This document shows positions 10,673-21,314 of a stretch of DNA of 64,000 bases, one piece after another (the first letter of the stretch is position 1; the number at the start of each line of letters is the position of its first letter). The stretch spans positions 462,608 to 526,607 of the forward strand of contig CAJZBQ010000064.1 in assembly GCA_914767885.1 (NCBI GenBank). The letters are read 5' to 3'. The position numbers were made by a program, and so were the translations under genes. This DNA is from Blepharisma stoltei. Taxonomy: Eukaryota > Ciliophora > Heterotrichea > Heterotrichida > Blepharismidae. Under the pieces are notes generated by a model that had not been told where the DNA came from, did no database searches, and was given only the letters and a program-made list of their open reading frames with translations.

Positions 10673-12115
10673 ATGTGGGTTTATCTGTTTCTTCTTGGAC
10701 TCGCCTTTGGAGCACCTTTTCAAGATCTCGTTATAAATCAGCCTCAGCTTCCAGATGTGCCAAATTTTGACACCTATTCCGGCTACCTCGATATACCAAA
10801 CTCAGGTGGGAAATCCCTTCACTATATCCTTGTTACAAGCCAAAGCAACCCAGCAACAGATCCTTTGATCCTCTGGCTAAATGGGGGTCCAGGGTGTTCT
10901 TCATTAGATGGCTTCTTTTATGAGCATGGACCTTATCTCTTTCCTGAAGATGGGACTGAATTGGTAAGGAATCAATATGCTTGGAATACTAATGCCTCGG
11001 TGCTTTATATTGAAGCTCCAGCTGGAGTTGGGTTTTCTATCTTAGGAAATGAGGCTAATAACTCAACTGATGATGAGCTTACAGCGCATGACAACTTGTT
11101 AGCAGTTCTCCAGTTTTTCAGGAAGTTTCCAGAGTATCGTAATCATGATTTTTACATTACAGGGGAAAGCTATGCTGGAATTTATGTCCCAACTCTAGTA
11201 AACAATATTCTTATGTATAACTCTGGTTATGAGGCATTAAAATTTTATCGACGCTGGCCAATTTTTGCCTTCATAATATTGGCCCAAAAAATTAAAAAAA
11301 AGCTTTTAATAGTAAAAATATGTTAAGCACATAACTCTTATACTCCTTATAACCGCATCAACATTGTTGGTTTTGCTGTCGGTAATGGCGTCACAGACTG
11401 GAACTATGACACTACCCCTGCCTTTATGAGAATGGCTTGGTACTACGGTCTCATTGGCTTCAACATGTACAACAAACTCGTCCAAGACTGCAACAACCTC
11501 AATGACTGGAATTCTGAAAACTGCCAAAACGATACTGAATATATCTATGATAGTGTCCTGCCGAATATCAACATCTACGATATATACGGCCAATGCATTT
11601 ATCATGAAAACGCTCTAGAAGATACCAAGCTCAGGTTTAAATATTTATACGACATGAATCCTAACCTTGGGATCATCCCTCCTTGTGTAGGATGGGTCGG
11701 CGCTTACACCTACCTTCGTAATGACACTGTAAGGGCTGCATTCAACATCCCAACTTCTGTACAAGAATGGAAACTGTGCTCTAGCTTAAATTATCTCAGC
11801 GACTACATCCATGGCTCTTATTATCTGTACCCAAGTCTTATAAGAGCTGGGCTTAAAATTTTAATTTATTCAGGAGATGTAGACGGAGCTGTCCCTCTGA
11901 TAGGAACCAGGATGTGGCTCCAGAACTTAAACTTGCAGATGATTACACCTTACTCGTCGTGGTACGTTGATGAACAAGTCGCTGGGTTCCAAATTGAGTA
12001 TCAAGGGCTTAAATTGGTGACTGTCAAAGGTGCAGGACATATGGTTCCTCAATGGAAGCCAGCCCAAGCTTGGCATATGCTTTATGATTTCATTAATGGA
12101 AGCCAGATTATATAA
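10673..12115 (+). CDS. Serine carboxypeptidase, family S10, interrupted by a 114-bp IES
   Basis: ATG 10673 to TAA 12113-12115; 442 residues after removal of the IES. The N-terminus WVYLFLLGLAFGAPF is a signal peptide. S10 motifs in order: LILWLNGGPGCSS (residues 65-77, oxyanion region), GESYAG (nucleophile Ser166), IVGFAVGNGVTD, YSGDVDGAVP (catalytic Asp about 366) and GAGHMVPQ (catalytic His about 418). All three catalytic residues are present, so the enzyme should be an active secreted or lysosomal peptidase that removes C-terminal residues. Without excision, translation ends at TAA 11324 soon after the nucleophile. The 3' end is 38 bp from the convergent coiled-coil gene. Confidence 0.94.
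11218..11333. mobile_element. IES, 114 bp, in the carboxypeptidase gene
   Basis: TA at 11218-11219 and 11332-11333, within a 7-bp direct repeat TAACTCT at both borders. Excision of 114 bp joins ...NNILMYN to SYTPYNRINIVG, exactly the spacing expected in S10 enzymes. The insert is AT-rich and ends the frame with TAA. Confidence 0.88.
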
Positions 12116-12153
12116 GATTAATTGAGATGCGAATTTTCTCAAAATGGTTAATA

Positions 12154-14462
12154 TTAATATTTCCAAGGAGTTTTATTGCTGGAAACGCTTAATCTTGATA
12201 TGCTGAAAGGGGAGGAGTATCTGGTTGTGACAGCTTCTTCTGGGGTGTTGCTCCTGGATTTATTTATCTTCCGGACTGGGGAACTGGTGTTAGAGTTGTT
12301 TGGGCTGGAAGTAAAAATAGGGGTTTTTAAGGAGTATTTTTTTATCACTTCGCTGCAAGGCCTGAATCTGTTTTCATTTTCGTCAGCTAGCTTATCTTTG
12401 GACTCTTCAAGAGTGCTTAAATGAGAATTATGCTCATTTAAGTCATTTTTGGCTGCTTTTAGCTTGCTTTGGGTGCTTGATAACTGTTTTTCAAGCCATA
12501 TATTTTGCTCTTCTAGTCTTTGATACTTATCAAGTAGCCTTTCATATTTTTCATTTAAAGGGTCATTTGAAAAAAGTGGGCTATCTTTAGCTGAAATTAA
12601 TGGCTGGTCAGTTTCTCTGACTAAGTTTTTAATAAGCCCAGAAAGACTGTCTGTAGAGATTGAAGGCCTATATCGCTCTGTTTTTCTTTTTTCGTTTTCA
12701 TAGTCAGAAACTTTAATTTCCAGCTTCAGCAAAGCTTCATCTTTTTGCTTTATTATTGATTGAAACCTTTTTATATCATTGTAAGCTTTTTTAAGCTCAG
12801 CTTCAAGCTCGGTGTTTTTCTTTTGCAGCTTTATTGAGTCATCAATAGAAAAAGAAAGCTCTGAATCCCCACCCCTTTAAATTGGAACAAAAAAATTTTG
12901 TTCCAATTTAAAGGGTTAATTTTTTTTTTTTAAAACAAATTTCAAAAACTTATCTAATTAGATTAATAAATTTGTTTAATAAAATGATATTTACTCTTTA
13001 TCCTTTAAAAAAAGCAAGATATAACTAAATTTTCATTATTAGTTAATACGCCACTATTAATTGGTATCAAAATTATTTTTACACAAAAATTATTATTTTT
13101 ATTGATAAAAAAAAATTAAAAAAAAAAAATTTTTCGAAAATTTATCGATCAAAGTGCTAATTTTGTTTAAATAAGATACTATTTATACTCTATTCTTTAA
13201 AATAAAGCAAGAAATAAGTAAATTTTGAATTTTATAAAGAATTCGCATTGAATTTATATCAAAATTATTTAAATAAAAAATATCATTTTTATTAAAGAAG
13301 AAACATTTAACTTATATCAAAACTTTTTAGATAAAAATTATATATAATTTTTTATTATAAAATTAAATTTTGTTCCAATTTTAAAGGGGGGTTAATTTAC
13401 CAAAAAAGTGGAAATTTTACCTATATTTTGTTCCAATTTAAAGGGGGGGAGTGAGGCACTTCTGATGCTTTTTCTCTGGCTTTCCACAAATTTTGTGCAG
13501 TCAATTTCTAAGTCATTTACTTTAATACTCAACTCTTGGTTCATTTTTGCTAAAATTTCTCTTTCATCTGTCAGCACTTTATTTTGGACTTTTAGCCTAT
13601 TGATTTGTTCTTTAAAAATTGCTGCACTTCTTTGCTCACTTGCAAGCTGCTGCTGTTGGTCTTCAATTCTAATAAAAGCTTCTTTTAGCTTATCCTGAGT
13701 GCTTTTTAGCTCAATTTTGGTAAAGCTCAGCTCATCCTCTAGCTCTTTATTTTTTACCCTTGATTTTTCTTCACCCTTAGTCCTATTTACTAAATTGGTC
13801 CATTTTTCAGTGATTTTTTTTCTTTCACTTTCCAAAATTTTGTTTTTTTCTTCAAGCTCTTTTTTCTCATCAAGAACAGTTTCTAGTTTTCTTTGTAAAA
13901 GTATAAATCTTTTATTCGAAGATTTAACTTGTTCGTTTTTCTTTAAAAGCTGGTACTCGATATCTCCAAATTCGCCTTTGAGAGCGGCTTGTTGGCATTT
14001 TAAGTTGTTATCGTTAGTTTCCAGCTGGTTTTTTAATGATGAGAATTCTTCAGATAAAGACCCGAATTTAAGCTTGTAGTGTTCAGCGTCTTCTTGGGCT
14101 CTGATTCTATCTTTTTCTATTTCCCGCAGCTTTTCACGGAGCTCACTGTATTCATTGTTAGGGAAGTTTTGACAATTTGCTAATGATTTTCAATAGTCTC
14201 TTTCGTGCTGAAGCTGCTCTTGGGAATTTTCATAAGTTCGAAGAGCATCCCCAAGCTCTGATAACTCTGCTTCATATTCTTTTATGATTTTATCTTTAAG
14301 TTTAGTATCTTCTCTGGTTATTTTTAAAGAGTTTTTAACTTCTTTCTATATGAAGTTTACGAGTTCGCTCAAAATTTCTGATTCATCGTCGTGTTTGAAT
14401 CTTCTTATGATTTCTTCGGCAATTGCAAGTTTATTTTTCAGAGAATAGAGTTCACCTTTCAT
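12154..14462 (-). CDS. Large coiled-coil protein with one 15-nt intron and a MITE-IES
   Basis: ATG 14460-14462 to TAA 12154-12156. Removing the 15-nt intron GTAAACTTCATATAG (14346-14360) and the 590-bp MITE (12862-13451 plus duplication) gives one frame of 567 residues; the total divides by three. TGA encodes Trp in HERDYWKSLAN. Heptad-rich coiled coil runs from about residue 30 to 480 (ELGDALRTYENSQEQLQHER, KLETVLDEKKELEEKNKILE), followed by a Ser/Pro-rich tail (SSPNNSNTSSP). No catalytic domain seen. A structural role, for example at the cytoskeleton or basal body, is a guess. Convergent with the carboxypeptidase gene. Confidence 0.8.
12862..13454. mobile_element. MITE subfamily 2 (IES), 590 bp, TGA duplication
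   Basis: Core ATCCCC...GGGGAG at 12865-13451, flanked by TGA at 12862-12864 and 13452-13454; no TA at either border. Same plan as copies A-C: tip hairpin at the left, two arm copies at the right, a T run after TTAA. The arm sequence differs (CCCTTTAAATTGGAACAAAA). The interior is an imperfect duplication: about 12945-13090 resembles 13150-13300 (both with GCAAGA..TAA and ATCAAAATTATTT). Excision restores the reading frame of the coiled-coil gene (SIRSAS to ELSFSIDD). Confidence 0.83.
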
Positions 14463-15099
14463 TGACTTACTTCATTTAAAAAAAAGAGATGATTTTTTTT
14501 TAATAAAAAAAATATTCTCAAATTGAGAAAATTTATAAATATAGTTTTAGCTTCCATAAATAGCATTCTACTTGCACCCTCATTTAAATAGAATAAATAA
14601 GATTAAACTGTGTACCAAAAAGCTATTATATAGAAATTAATATAATGCCAAAAATAATTTTATTCCAATTTAAGATATTTTAGTTCAAGCTAAAAGGGGA
14701 GTTAATAATAATTTCGTATTCTTTTGAAGTTTCAGATTGATCAATATCATCTCCTTTGTAATTTTCTTACTGTGTAATTCGGGTTATATTCAAATCAAAG
14801 TCAGACATTTTTGTTATGAATTGACTAATTATTCGATTTATGATTTTTGTAACATTTTATACACAAAATTAATTTGGCACCTGAATAAAATATGTAAATT
14901 AGAGAATAATATTAATTTTCTTATTTAAAATTATAGATATTGCCTTCTACTTCTGATATGTGGAAAATCGAAACGAAACCAATTATGCTCATTTTATGAT
15001 TTTGGTGATGCAAAAAGGGTCTGAATTCTTAAAATTTTAATCTAAAAATGAAATTATTGCAGCCTTTTTATTCTAAAAAAATATATTTATTAGTCAATA
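14463..15099. other. Intergenic AT-rich region with a possible MITE relic
   Basis: Mainly 75% AT. At 14651-14706 TTCCAATTTAAG...AAAAGGGGAGTTAA recalls the right tip of the subfamily 2 MITE and may be a decayed end. A 63-codon frame at 14737-14928 is AT-driven and not convincing. Confidence 0.4.
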
Positions 15100-15685
15100 T
15101 TAATTGGACCCTCCAAAGCATACGTTAGTTGAACCTTCTTGCTGCTGATAAAGTTCTGATAAAGATACTTTAAGGTTTTGTATACTTATACTGCATTTAA
15201 ATCCCAGAGAAAGTTTCTCTAATATTAAAGAATTTATATACTTTGACAGCTCTTCACAGGTTGTGTTTGAGATAGGCAAGACTATGCAATTTCTCTTAGT
15301 TCTCAAATTATAAAAACTATTTATTCTTTATAATTTTATTCTTTTTTCAAAATTTGGCAATAAATTAATTGTAGGAGTTAGGGAATTCAAAATGAATACT
15401 TCTGAAATTTACTCTGAAGTGGCCATCTAGATCTTCAAAAGGGAACTCTTTTGAGTGCTCTGGAATCATAATTTTTTTATCAAAGCTACTGCAAATTTCT
15501 AATAGTAAAGTTCTAATGTAGTCTTTGTTTATAGGTAAAAAATTGCAAGGTCCACATCATTCCAATGATATTGATAAATGATACTCGTGGCCGTGCAACA
15601 GTTCGCAATCTGAAATATAATGAGAGCTGCTGAATGTAGCTTCTTGAAAGGAAAATGTGTTTGAATAGACTTCACCAATGATCAT
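15100..15685 (-). CDS. 6-pyruvoyl-tetrahydropterin synthase / QueD-like protein, interrupted by a short IES
   Basis: ATG 15683-15685 to TAA 15100-15102. The first part has the fold signature FSSSHYISDCELLHGHEYH: putative catalytic Cys27 and zinc ligands His22, His31, His33. It continues SLEWCGPC (Trp is TGA), INKDYIRTLLLEIC and IMIPEHSKEFPFEDLDGHF. The second part has CIVLPISNTTCEELSKYI, the NTT.E motif seen in archaeal-type PTPS proteins. A 61-bp excision gives 174 residues, a normal length. These enzymes act on dihydroneopterin triphosphate in pterin or deazapurine synthesis; which product is made here cannot be told. The exact joint is uncertain (see the IES entry). Confidence 0.82.
15311..15373. 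mobile_element. Short IES in the PTPS-like gene, about 61 bp
   Basis: The first coding part ends FPNSYN then TAA; the second opens before NLRTKRNC. TA 15372-15373 with TA 15311-15312 gives FPNSYNLRTKRN (61 bp). Joints using 15366-15367 (55 bp) or 15379-15380 (70 bp) also keep the frame, so the borders are not settled. The interior is almost pure AT with several stops. Confidence 0.7.
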
Positions 15686-16013
15686 TTTTTATTTCTACCA
15701 TACCATTCTGACTGATATTTTAATGTTAAAAACTGTGGAAATTATGTTATATTACTGAACTTTTTCTAATTTGAGCCGGCAATCATTTTTATTTTAAATT
15801 CTAAAAAAGAATTGATATTAGACACATTTAAGCCTATAAACCGATTTTATTTATTTAAAAAAAGGTAAATAAATGTTTTGGATTTTTCTTATGATTTTTT
15901 TTAAATAAGCAGCAAAGATAAAATATTTAAGCAAAACTGGCATAAGAATCCTGCCTTAATTGTAAAAAACCAAGGCAAGAGTTTCCATATTTTTATATTT
16001 ATTACTAAATTAT
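15686..16013. other. Divergent promoter region
   Basis: 328 bp between the starts of the PTPS-like gene (minus) and the gene at 16014 (plus). AT-rich; a small hairpin GCCTTAATTG...CCAAGGC lies at 15952-15976. No coding stretch seen. Confidence 0.45.
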
Positions 16014-16673
16014 ATGATAAGGACTCTTTTCAGAAGCTTCGCACGAAAAGTTGCTAAAGAGACAGCACTTCCTCCAGGCACCGAGAAAAATGAGTTGACA
16101 AAAGCTCTTGATTCATTTATCGGAGAAAAACTCAAAGAAGGAAAAAGTCCAGAAGAAGTCCTAAACTATATGTTTGGTAAAGCTGCCATTAATAGGGTAC
16201 ACGAAGCTATCAACACACGACAGAAAATGGATTTCGACGACGTCGAGATAAAAATCTCTGATGAATTAATGCAAAGAATTAAGCCTTTTATGCCAAAAGA
16301 TAGTGATATTACAAACTTGAAAAATATCATCCAACAAAAGGAGCTGGAAGAGAGAGAACAAGCAGAAAAATCGGCAAAAGAAAGCAATATAGAAGAGAAA
16401 AAAAATATTAGTAAAGAAGAAATTAAAGCAAATAAGGAGATAATAAATGAAAATGACACAACTAAAATAAACGACCCTATTGGAAGGAGAGCGAGCCATT
16501 TAAGAAATAGAAGAAAGGAAAAATTATCAAAAATAAATGTTGAAGAGGAGAAGAAAAATAATAAGAAAGGAGAAGTACAAAAAGAAGTAAATAAAACAAG
16601 TAAAAATTCTTCTCCTGGAGGAGATATTGAAAAGAGACTTGAGCAATTGAGAAGTAATAGAAACAGACCATAA
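16014..16673 (+). CDS. Unknown protein with probable mitochondrial presequence
   Basis: 219 residues, ATG 16014 to TAA 16671-16673, no TGA, intron or IES. The first 16 residues (MIRTLFRSFARKVAKE) are Arg-rich with no acidic residue until position 16, as in a mitochondrial targeting helix. Residues 25-100 form a compact, mixed-charge region (SPEEVLNYMFGKAAINR, ISDELMQRIKPFMPKDSD). From about 110 on the sequence is a Lys/Glu/Asn-rich, probably disordered tail. I do not recognise the family. Confidence 0.72.
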   Translation: MIRTLFRSFARKVAKETALPPGTEKNELTKALDSFIGEKLKEGKSPEEVLNYMFGKAAINRVHEAINTRQKMDFDDVEIKISDELMQRIKPFMPKDSDITNLKNIIQQKELEEREQAEKSAKESNIEEKKNISKEEIKANKEIINENDTTKINDPIGRRASHLRNRRKEKLSKINVEEEKKNNKKGEVQKEVNKTSKNSSPGGDIEKRLEQLRSNRNRP

Positions 16674-16939
16674 AAGCGAATTATACTTAATAATGATTTA
16701 TTTAAAAATAAGTTTAGTCTAGAAAGATAAGCAATTTGTATAAGATGTACTAAAACATATTGTCTTAAAAAGGATAATTAGCGAGATAGCCGAGCTGTCT
16801 TTATTTAATTATTTATGCGTGTTCATTTAATTTATATCGTTATTTAACTTAAACAAGAAAGCTCATTTATAGCAATACCCTCATAATTTGATTTAAAAAT
16901 TTGTTTTGTTATTTAATTTCAGGCTCAGTTAAACTGATT
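16674..16939. other. Short AT-rich spacer
   Basis: Between the convergent stops of the gene at 16014 and the SANT gene. Nothing recognised. Confidence 0.4.
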
Positions 16940-17371
16940 TTATAGCGCACACTCCTTTGGCAAGGCATCTCTAAAGTACATTTGCTGACTCACACTATTT
17001 TCATATAGATACCAAAAAGATTTGTAAAAGCTTTCAGCAAAGTTCAAGTCGATCTGGCAAGGCTGATAAGCTTGATATGGGTTTTCAAGTTCATACTGAG
17101 TCTCAGCGTCTCTCCTATATAATTTTTACACTGCCTTCCTGCATCCTTTAAAAATCTTCTCTGCAGGCTGTTTCTTCATTTTCTGATGATGTGACCTACA
17201 CTGCTGTATAGTCCTAGTCTCTACTAGCTTGGCAATCTTTTTCCAGTCCAGGCTTCTTTTTAGCCCTTCTCTATACTTCTCATGCTCGGATTCGCTCCAT
17301 CTACCGTGGTTTATAATTTTAGTCATTTTTATTATATTATTTTTTCTCTGTAATTTTCCAATAAAACTCAT
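16940..17371 (-). CDS. Small SANT/MYB-related protein (SHAQKYF-like), one 15-nt intron
   Basis: ATG 17369-17371 to TAA 16940-16942. Removing the intron GTAAAAATTATATAG (17115-17129) gives 138 residues. Residues 20-70 form one SANT domain: GRWSESEHEKYREGLK, SLDWKKIAKLV, then TRTIQQCRSHHQKMKK, the RSH.QK pattern of SHAQKYF-type MYB-like proteins, which often bind DNA with a single repeat. After the intron: QPCQIDLNFAESFYKSFWYL and the C-terminus KECAL. An in-frame second Met at 17326 (MTKIINHGRW) could be the true start, since the first 15 residues look unstructured. Diverges from the WD40 gene 70 bp away. Confidence 0.83.
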
Positions 17372-17441
17372 AAGTATTTTTTATCTCTTGCCAACTTAAG
17401 GAATACAGCTATATCTACTTAAGATATAGGATTTTAGTAAA

Positions 17442-18689
17442 ATGGAAGCAGAAAGAAGGATTGAGCACGAAAGGACAATCATGGACCCAAATGTAGAAAT
17501 CCTCACAGTTAGATGAAATCCTGATGACTCTCATATCGCCTCCGCCTGCAGTGACGGCACTGTCAAAATTTACTCATCAGTAAGTGGAAGCTTTATAAGG
17601 ACTTTGAACTGTAGAGTCGGGACTGGGCCAGTCCCTATTACAGGGATCCGCTGGAGACCTTCTGCTTCCTTTGGAAAAACCAAAAACATCTTAATCGCCC
17701 TGACTGTAGAAGGAACTATCATGCATTGGCATGCGACATCTGGAAAAACGCTTAACACTATCAAGCTAGACTGCCAAACCTTAAGCTTAGACTACGACTA
17801 TGAAGGAAAACGCTTCGCTGTCGGCTGCTCTGATATGAACATAAGGATTTACGACGAGTCTACTAAAGAAGTCATCTCTAATTTAGTCCCAGGAATGGGT
17901 GAACTGCTTGGCCATGTAAACCGCATTCATTCGGTAAAGTTTCTCAGCGACAATATGATAGTCAGTGGAGGGTGGGATAATAACATTTTACTATGGGATA
18001 TCCGAAGTGGAGCTGTAGCAAGAGGAATGTATGGCCCTCAGATAGCTGGAGATTCAATAGACTCGACCTCAAACTTGATTTTGACTGGCGGGTATCAGAT
18101 TTCTGATCAATTGCAGCTTTGGAGAGTTGATGATGCGTCTTTGGCGTATTCAGAGACTTTGAGGTCAAGTGAAAGAGCTTGTATGGTTTATTCGGCGCAG
18201 TTTAGTAAGCATGACTGTGGAGCTATTTTTGCACTTGGCGGGGCTGGGTGTGATGAAGCTTATTTCTATGAGACAGCGTCTAGAAGACGGTTCGCTGTTT
18301 TAAATAACTTGGTAAAGCCTATTTATTCTATTGATTTTGCAAATTATTCCAACAGGGTTGCAGTTGGAAGTGGAGATGGAAGCTTGAGGATGCTCACCCC
18401 TCCCTATGAACGAACAAAACCATTGAAGAATCCCTGTTTTTTGTTCAAAAACCAACCTTCGTGAGAAAAACAAATTTTTATGATAGGCAAAAAATTTTAG
18501 TATAATGAAATCTCTAACTATATCTATTTAGTTTTAAATAAATAGCATTTTTTAATATAAATTTTTAAAAAAAATTTATAATAAAATTTATATAAAAAAA
18601 AATTATCCATATGAACAAACAAAATTTTTTTGTTCTCATGGAAGGGAGTCAGTGTTTTAGAGCCAACAGTAGTTGATCAAGAAATATAA
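17442..18689 (+). CDS. WD40-repeat protein, interrupted near the C-terminus by a MITE-IES
   Basis: ATG 17442 to TAA 18687-18689; 330 residues once the 255-bp insert is removed. Starts before the first WD unit VRWNPDDSHIASACSDGTV, where W is TGA (17514-17516). About six to seven blades can be followed, with clear ends such as NIRIYD, NNILLWDIRSG and LQLWRVD; the run ILTGGYQISDQLQLW belongs to a WD40 group common in protists whose role I do not know. WD40 propellers are protein-interaction platforms. With the MITE removed, the C-terminus reads SLRMLSVLEPTVVDQEI. Decayed copies occur at 28361-29206 and 45530-45848. Confidence 0.85.
18394..18651. mobile_element. Decayed MITE (IES), 255 bp, TCA duplication
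   Basis: Core CCCCTCCC...GGGAG at 18397-18648 flanked by TCA at 18394-18396 and 18649-18651; no TA at the border. Reverse orientation relative to copies A-C: the two arm copies (GAACGAACAAAACCATTG, then AACCAACCTTCGTGAG) are on the left, the tip hairpin on the right; the interior tag is recognisable as GTATAATGAAATCTC. Shorter and more diverged than copies A-C. The paralogous WD40 relic at 29190 reads ATGCTAAGTG at this place, apparently an empty site. Confidence 0.75.
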
Positions 18690-18742
18690 ACAAAGAATAA
18701 ATTAGTTATATTGACTTATCTAATATTTGCATATATAATTTA

Positions 18743-19087
18743 TTATTTTCTTGTTAATTTTTGTATGATTTCTTGAGAAATTTTACTTGGTTTCTTCTTT
18801 TTAAGCCTTTCTAAGTTTTGTTCATATAGCGCTTTCGGGTCTACTGAGATGTCACTTTCTTCAATTCTCTCCAATTTACTTTTAAACTGCTTTGGCATTT
18901 TCTCGACTTTTTTGTGCTTTCTCTTTTTAATTTGTTTTTCAGGCCTCAAAATCTGCTTGTCTTTTTCCTTTTGTAAGAGCTCAGCATAGATCTCTTCAAA
19001 TGTCCTTTTCCTTTTAACAGGAATTTCACCAGCACTTGGCTCGTCTTCTTCCTTTGCCAGATATTTTCTTAAAAGTGTGATGGACAT
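18743..19087 (-). CDS. Small basic protein, unknown
   Basis: 114 residues, Lys/Glu-rich, beginning MSITLLRKYLAKEEDEPSAG, with PVKRKRTFEEIYAELL and a long basic stretch (KQIKKRKHKKVEKMPKQFK) typical of nuclear or nucleolar proteins. No family recognised. Its start lies 22 bp from the stop of the next gene on the same strand, so the two may be neighbours in a compact cluster. Confidence 0.65.
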   Translation of the reverse strand: MSITLLRKYLAKEEDEPSAGEIPVKRKRTFEEIYAELLQKEKDKQILRPEKQIKKRKHKKVEKMPKQFKSKLERIEESDISVDPKALYEQNLERLKKKKPSKISQEIIQKLTRK

Positions 19088-19109
19088 TTCTTTATATTAT
19101 GTTTATTAC

Positions 19110-19367
19110 TTAATAGGAATGCTTGGCTTTTTGTCGCAGAGAATTTTTCTTTTGCTTTTTTAAGTACTTGTTTTCGATCATATTATCTCTGTCTTTTCCT
19201 TTTCTGAGCATCCTTGACTTCTTGCCTACGATTGCTTTGGATTTGATTGGGATTTCAGATTTATCAATGCCGCTTCTGGTGATGGTTTTGGCTTCTTTTA
19301 CCTTTTCTTGGATTGATACAGGCTCTGCGTCGCTGTCTTCGTCGAGTATCTTGAAGATGTTGTCCAT
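19110..19367 (-). CDS. Small basic protein, unknown (duplicated locally)
   Basis: 85 residues, beginning MDNIFKILDEDSDAEP, with IPIKSKAIVGKKSRMLRKGK and KKQKKNSLRQKAKHSY. The acidic start and basic end suggest a nucleolar or ribosome-assembly factor, but this is a guess. A decayed copy lies at 25644-25810 and a worse one near 41050-41150, so the gene belongs to the segment that was duplicated into the repetitive region. Confidence 0.65.
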   Translation of the reverse strand: MDNIFKILDEDSDAEPVSIQEKVKEAKTITRSGIDKSEIPIKSKAIVGKKSRMLRKGKDRDNMIENKYLKKQKKNSLRQKAKHSY

Positions 19368-19953
19368 ATTATATATGGACTTCTTTGACTATATCCTATT
19401 GAATTGAATGAATTTTATCATTATAGAATTTTTGCATCAAGAGTATTTGGGTGAAATTATTTAACTCAAGTCAAAATATACCCAAACATTAGAGTAAATA
19501 TGATTTTAAAAGAAGTAATAATTTCGAGACCAATTTAATTAATATTATAGCAGGAGCGCACTATTAATTTGCTTTCTTCTCGATAAATCTGATAAAATTG
19601 AGTACTTTGTGTTACAAACATATTCTCGTACATAATGGAATGACAAATCTGAAATATTAAATGTATTTTTTAAGCTGATTTTATTAATTGGCAAGCCAAC
19701 TTACGAGCCATATTGAGAGGCATTGAAAAGATAGTAAGCCAATCGTAGGCTGAAACTATAGCCACTTTTGATTTAGAAAGTGTTCTATTTGAAAGATATT
19801 AGATGCATTGATACTCCCAGGCTATTTTTCATAGGGATCAGCTGTTTAAAATAGCAGAAGAATGCAATTAAAAATCCAATAAGGAATATATTTTCTATTC
19901 TATTTACAAGATAAATAAAATATATCTGTTATAATCAAAGAATATATATTTAC

Positions 19954-20268
19954 TTACCCCTTCCGTGAGCGAAGAAAAAATTTTGTTATAAATTTTGTAG
20001 TTAGTTCTTTTTTTCGAATGTAAAAAAAATTCTAATTTGTAATAATTGAGGAGTCAAAATCAATTTAATTAGCATAATTTATGTTTTAAAATGCAAGCTG
20101 CTTAAAATTAAACAGAATTAGCTAGAGATTTCATAAAACTAATTATCACTTATATATCAAAATCTTTTTCCATAAAAAATTTTTGTTCGCTCGCAGAGGG
20201 TGGGATTTTGGTCAAAAAATAGGGATTTTTCTAATGGTTTTGCTCTCTCACGGAAGGGTGAGGAGTTA
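19954..20268. mobile_element. MITE copy D, TTA duplication, partly decayed
   Basis: Core CCCCTTCCGTGAGC...AGGAG at 19957-20265 with TTA at 19954-19956 and 20266-20268. The left hairpin has lost one arm. Copy d of block X has the empty site ACTTAGAAAATTATG (about 49090), matching the predicted joined sequence ACTTAGAAAATTATC. Confidence 0.85.
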
Positions 20269-20808
20269 GAAAATTATCCAGAACCGCATTGAAGTTACTG
20301 ATTTATATGATTATCTCTCTTTTACAAAAATAAAACATATAAGAATATTGAGGATTATTGATCTGCTCATTTAAAAGTTGACTTTTAAAATTTATATAAA
20401 ATAGAATAATTCTAAAAATTTCAAAAATATTAAAAAATTATCCTAATTACTATTGCTTATCTTCATGACCGGGTTTATAAGCTTCCCAATTCAAATACAC
20501 AAGCGGGAAAGTAAAGCTCAAACTAAACAAAACAACTTAGCAGCTACATAATAAGTTTCCCAATTTTAGCAAAAATAAAATCACCTAGATATAATTTACA
20601 TAAAAATAAATCAATATTGCTCACGTCAAAATCGCTAAATGTGTCGCCAATCTATGATAAAACCAAAAGAAAATAAAATACCTGAATATCCCTTGTATAA
20701 AAGGAATGACTTTGATCTTAATTGATAACTTCTTGTAAATCTTCCACGAATAATAAGAGCCAGCGAGGCTATTACCCAATCAAGTAATGCTGAATCCAAA
20801 GTAATGCA

Positions 20809-21056
20809 TACTCCCGTGTCACCAGGAAAAACCCCATGCATTTTTTTATGCTTACTTTTTACATCGAAAATGACGGAGAGTTCTTTCCTAGTTTTTTTTT
20901 TCAGAAAAAGACGATTGGTTTTTTAAAAAATTATATGATAAAAAACCTCAGTTTTTACAGAATAAAACCTCTCCGTCATTTTTGACCGTAAAAAAGCATA
21001 TGAAAAAACCTACTAGCGTTTTTTCCTCATGACCCCACATATTCCCTAGGAGTGTA
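20809..21056. mobile_element. Palindromic element P1, TA duplication
   Basis: Between TA 20809-20810 and TA 21055-21056. Tips ACTCCCGTG... and ...AGGAGTG; extended inverted repeats such as AATGACGGAGAG...CTCTCCGTCATT and AAAAACC/GGTTTTT runs. A sister copy sits at the same place in block X copy d (49686-49934). Confidence 0.75.
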
Positions 21057-21314
21057 AGATTTCAGCCGCAGGCCAAAAAATTGCAATTGCTTTGACTATT
21101 AATTACGGCACCCAAGAAAGGGAGATAATTTTGGAAAATGACCTTTTAGATTTTAGGGAAGATATGACGAAATGAAGATAGCTTTGGGATAAGTTGACAA
21201 GTAGGCGATGACTAATTATAAAAATCAGTCTCCCTGCAATAGACTTTGTATTAGTGGTTGTCGCGTCTGAAAAGTAAGAAACTTTTAAGGTGCCATCCTT
21301 AGTTGATGAGACAA

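Larger units (their letters stand above)
19433..21242. repeat. Duplicated block X, copy a
   Basis: Begins TTGCATCAAGAGTATTTGGG. Closely related to 27028-28330, 45268-45520 and 48868-50250. Includes a MITE (19954) and a palindromic element (20809) absent or reduced in the other copies. The minus strand carries decayed pieces of the membrane-protein gene best kept in copy d. At 21243 the block is fused to the secreted-protein gene copy I. Confidence 0.75.
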
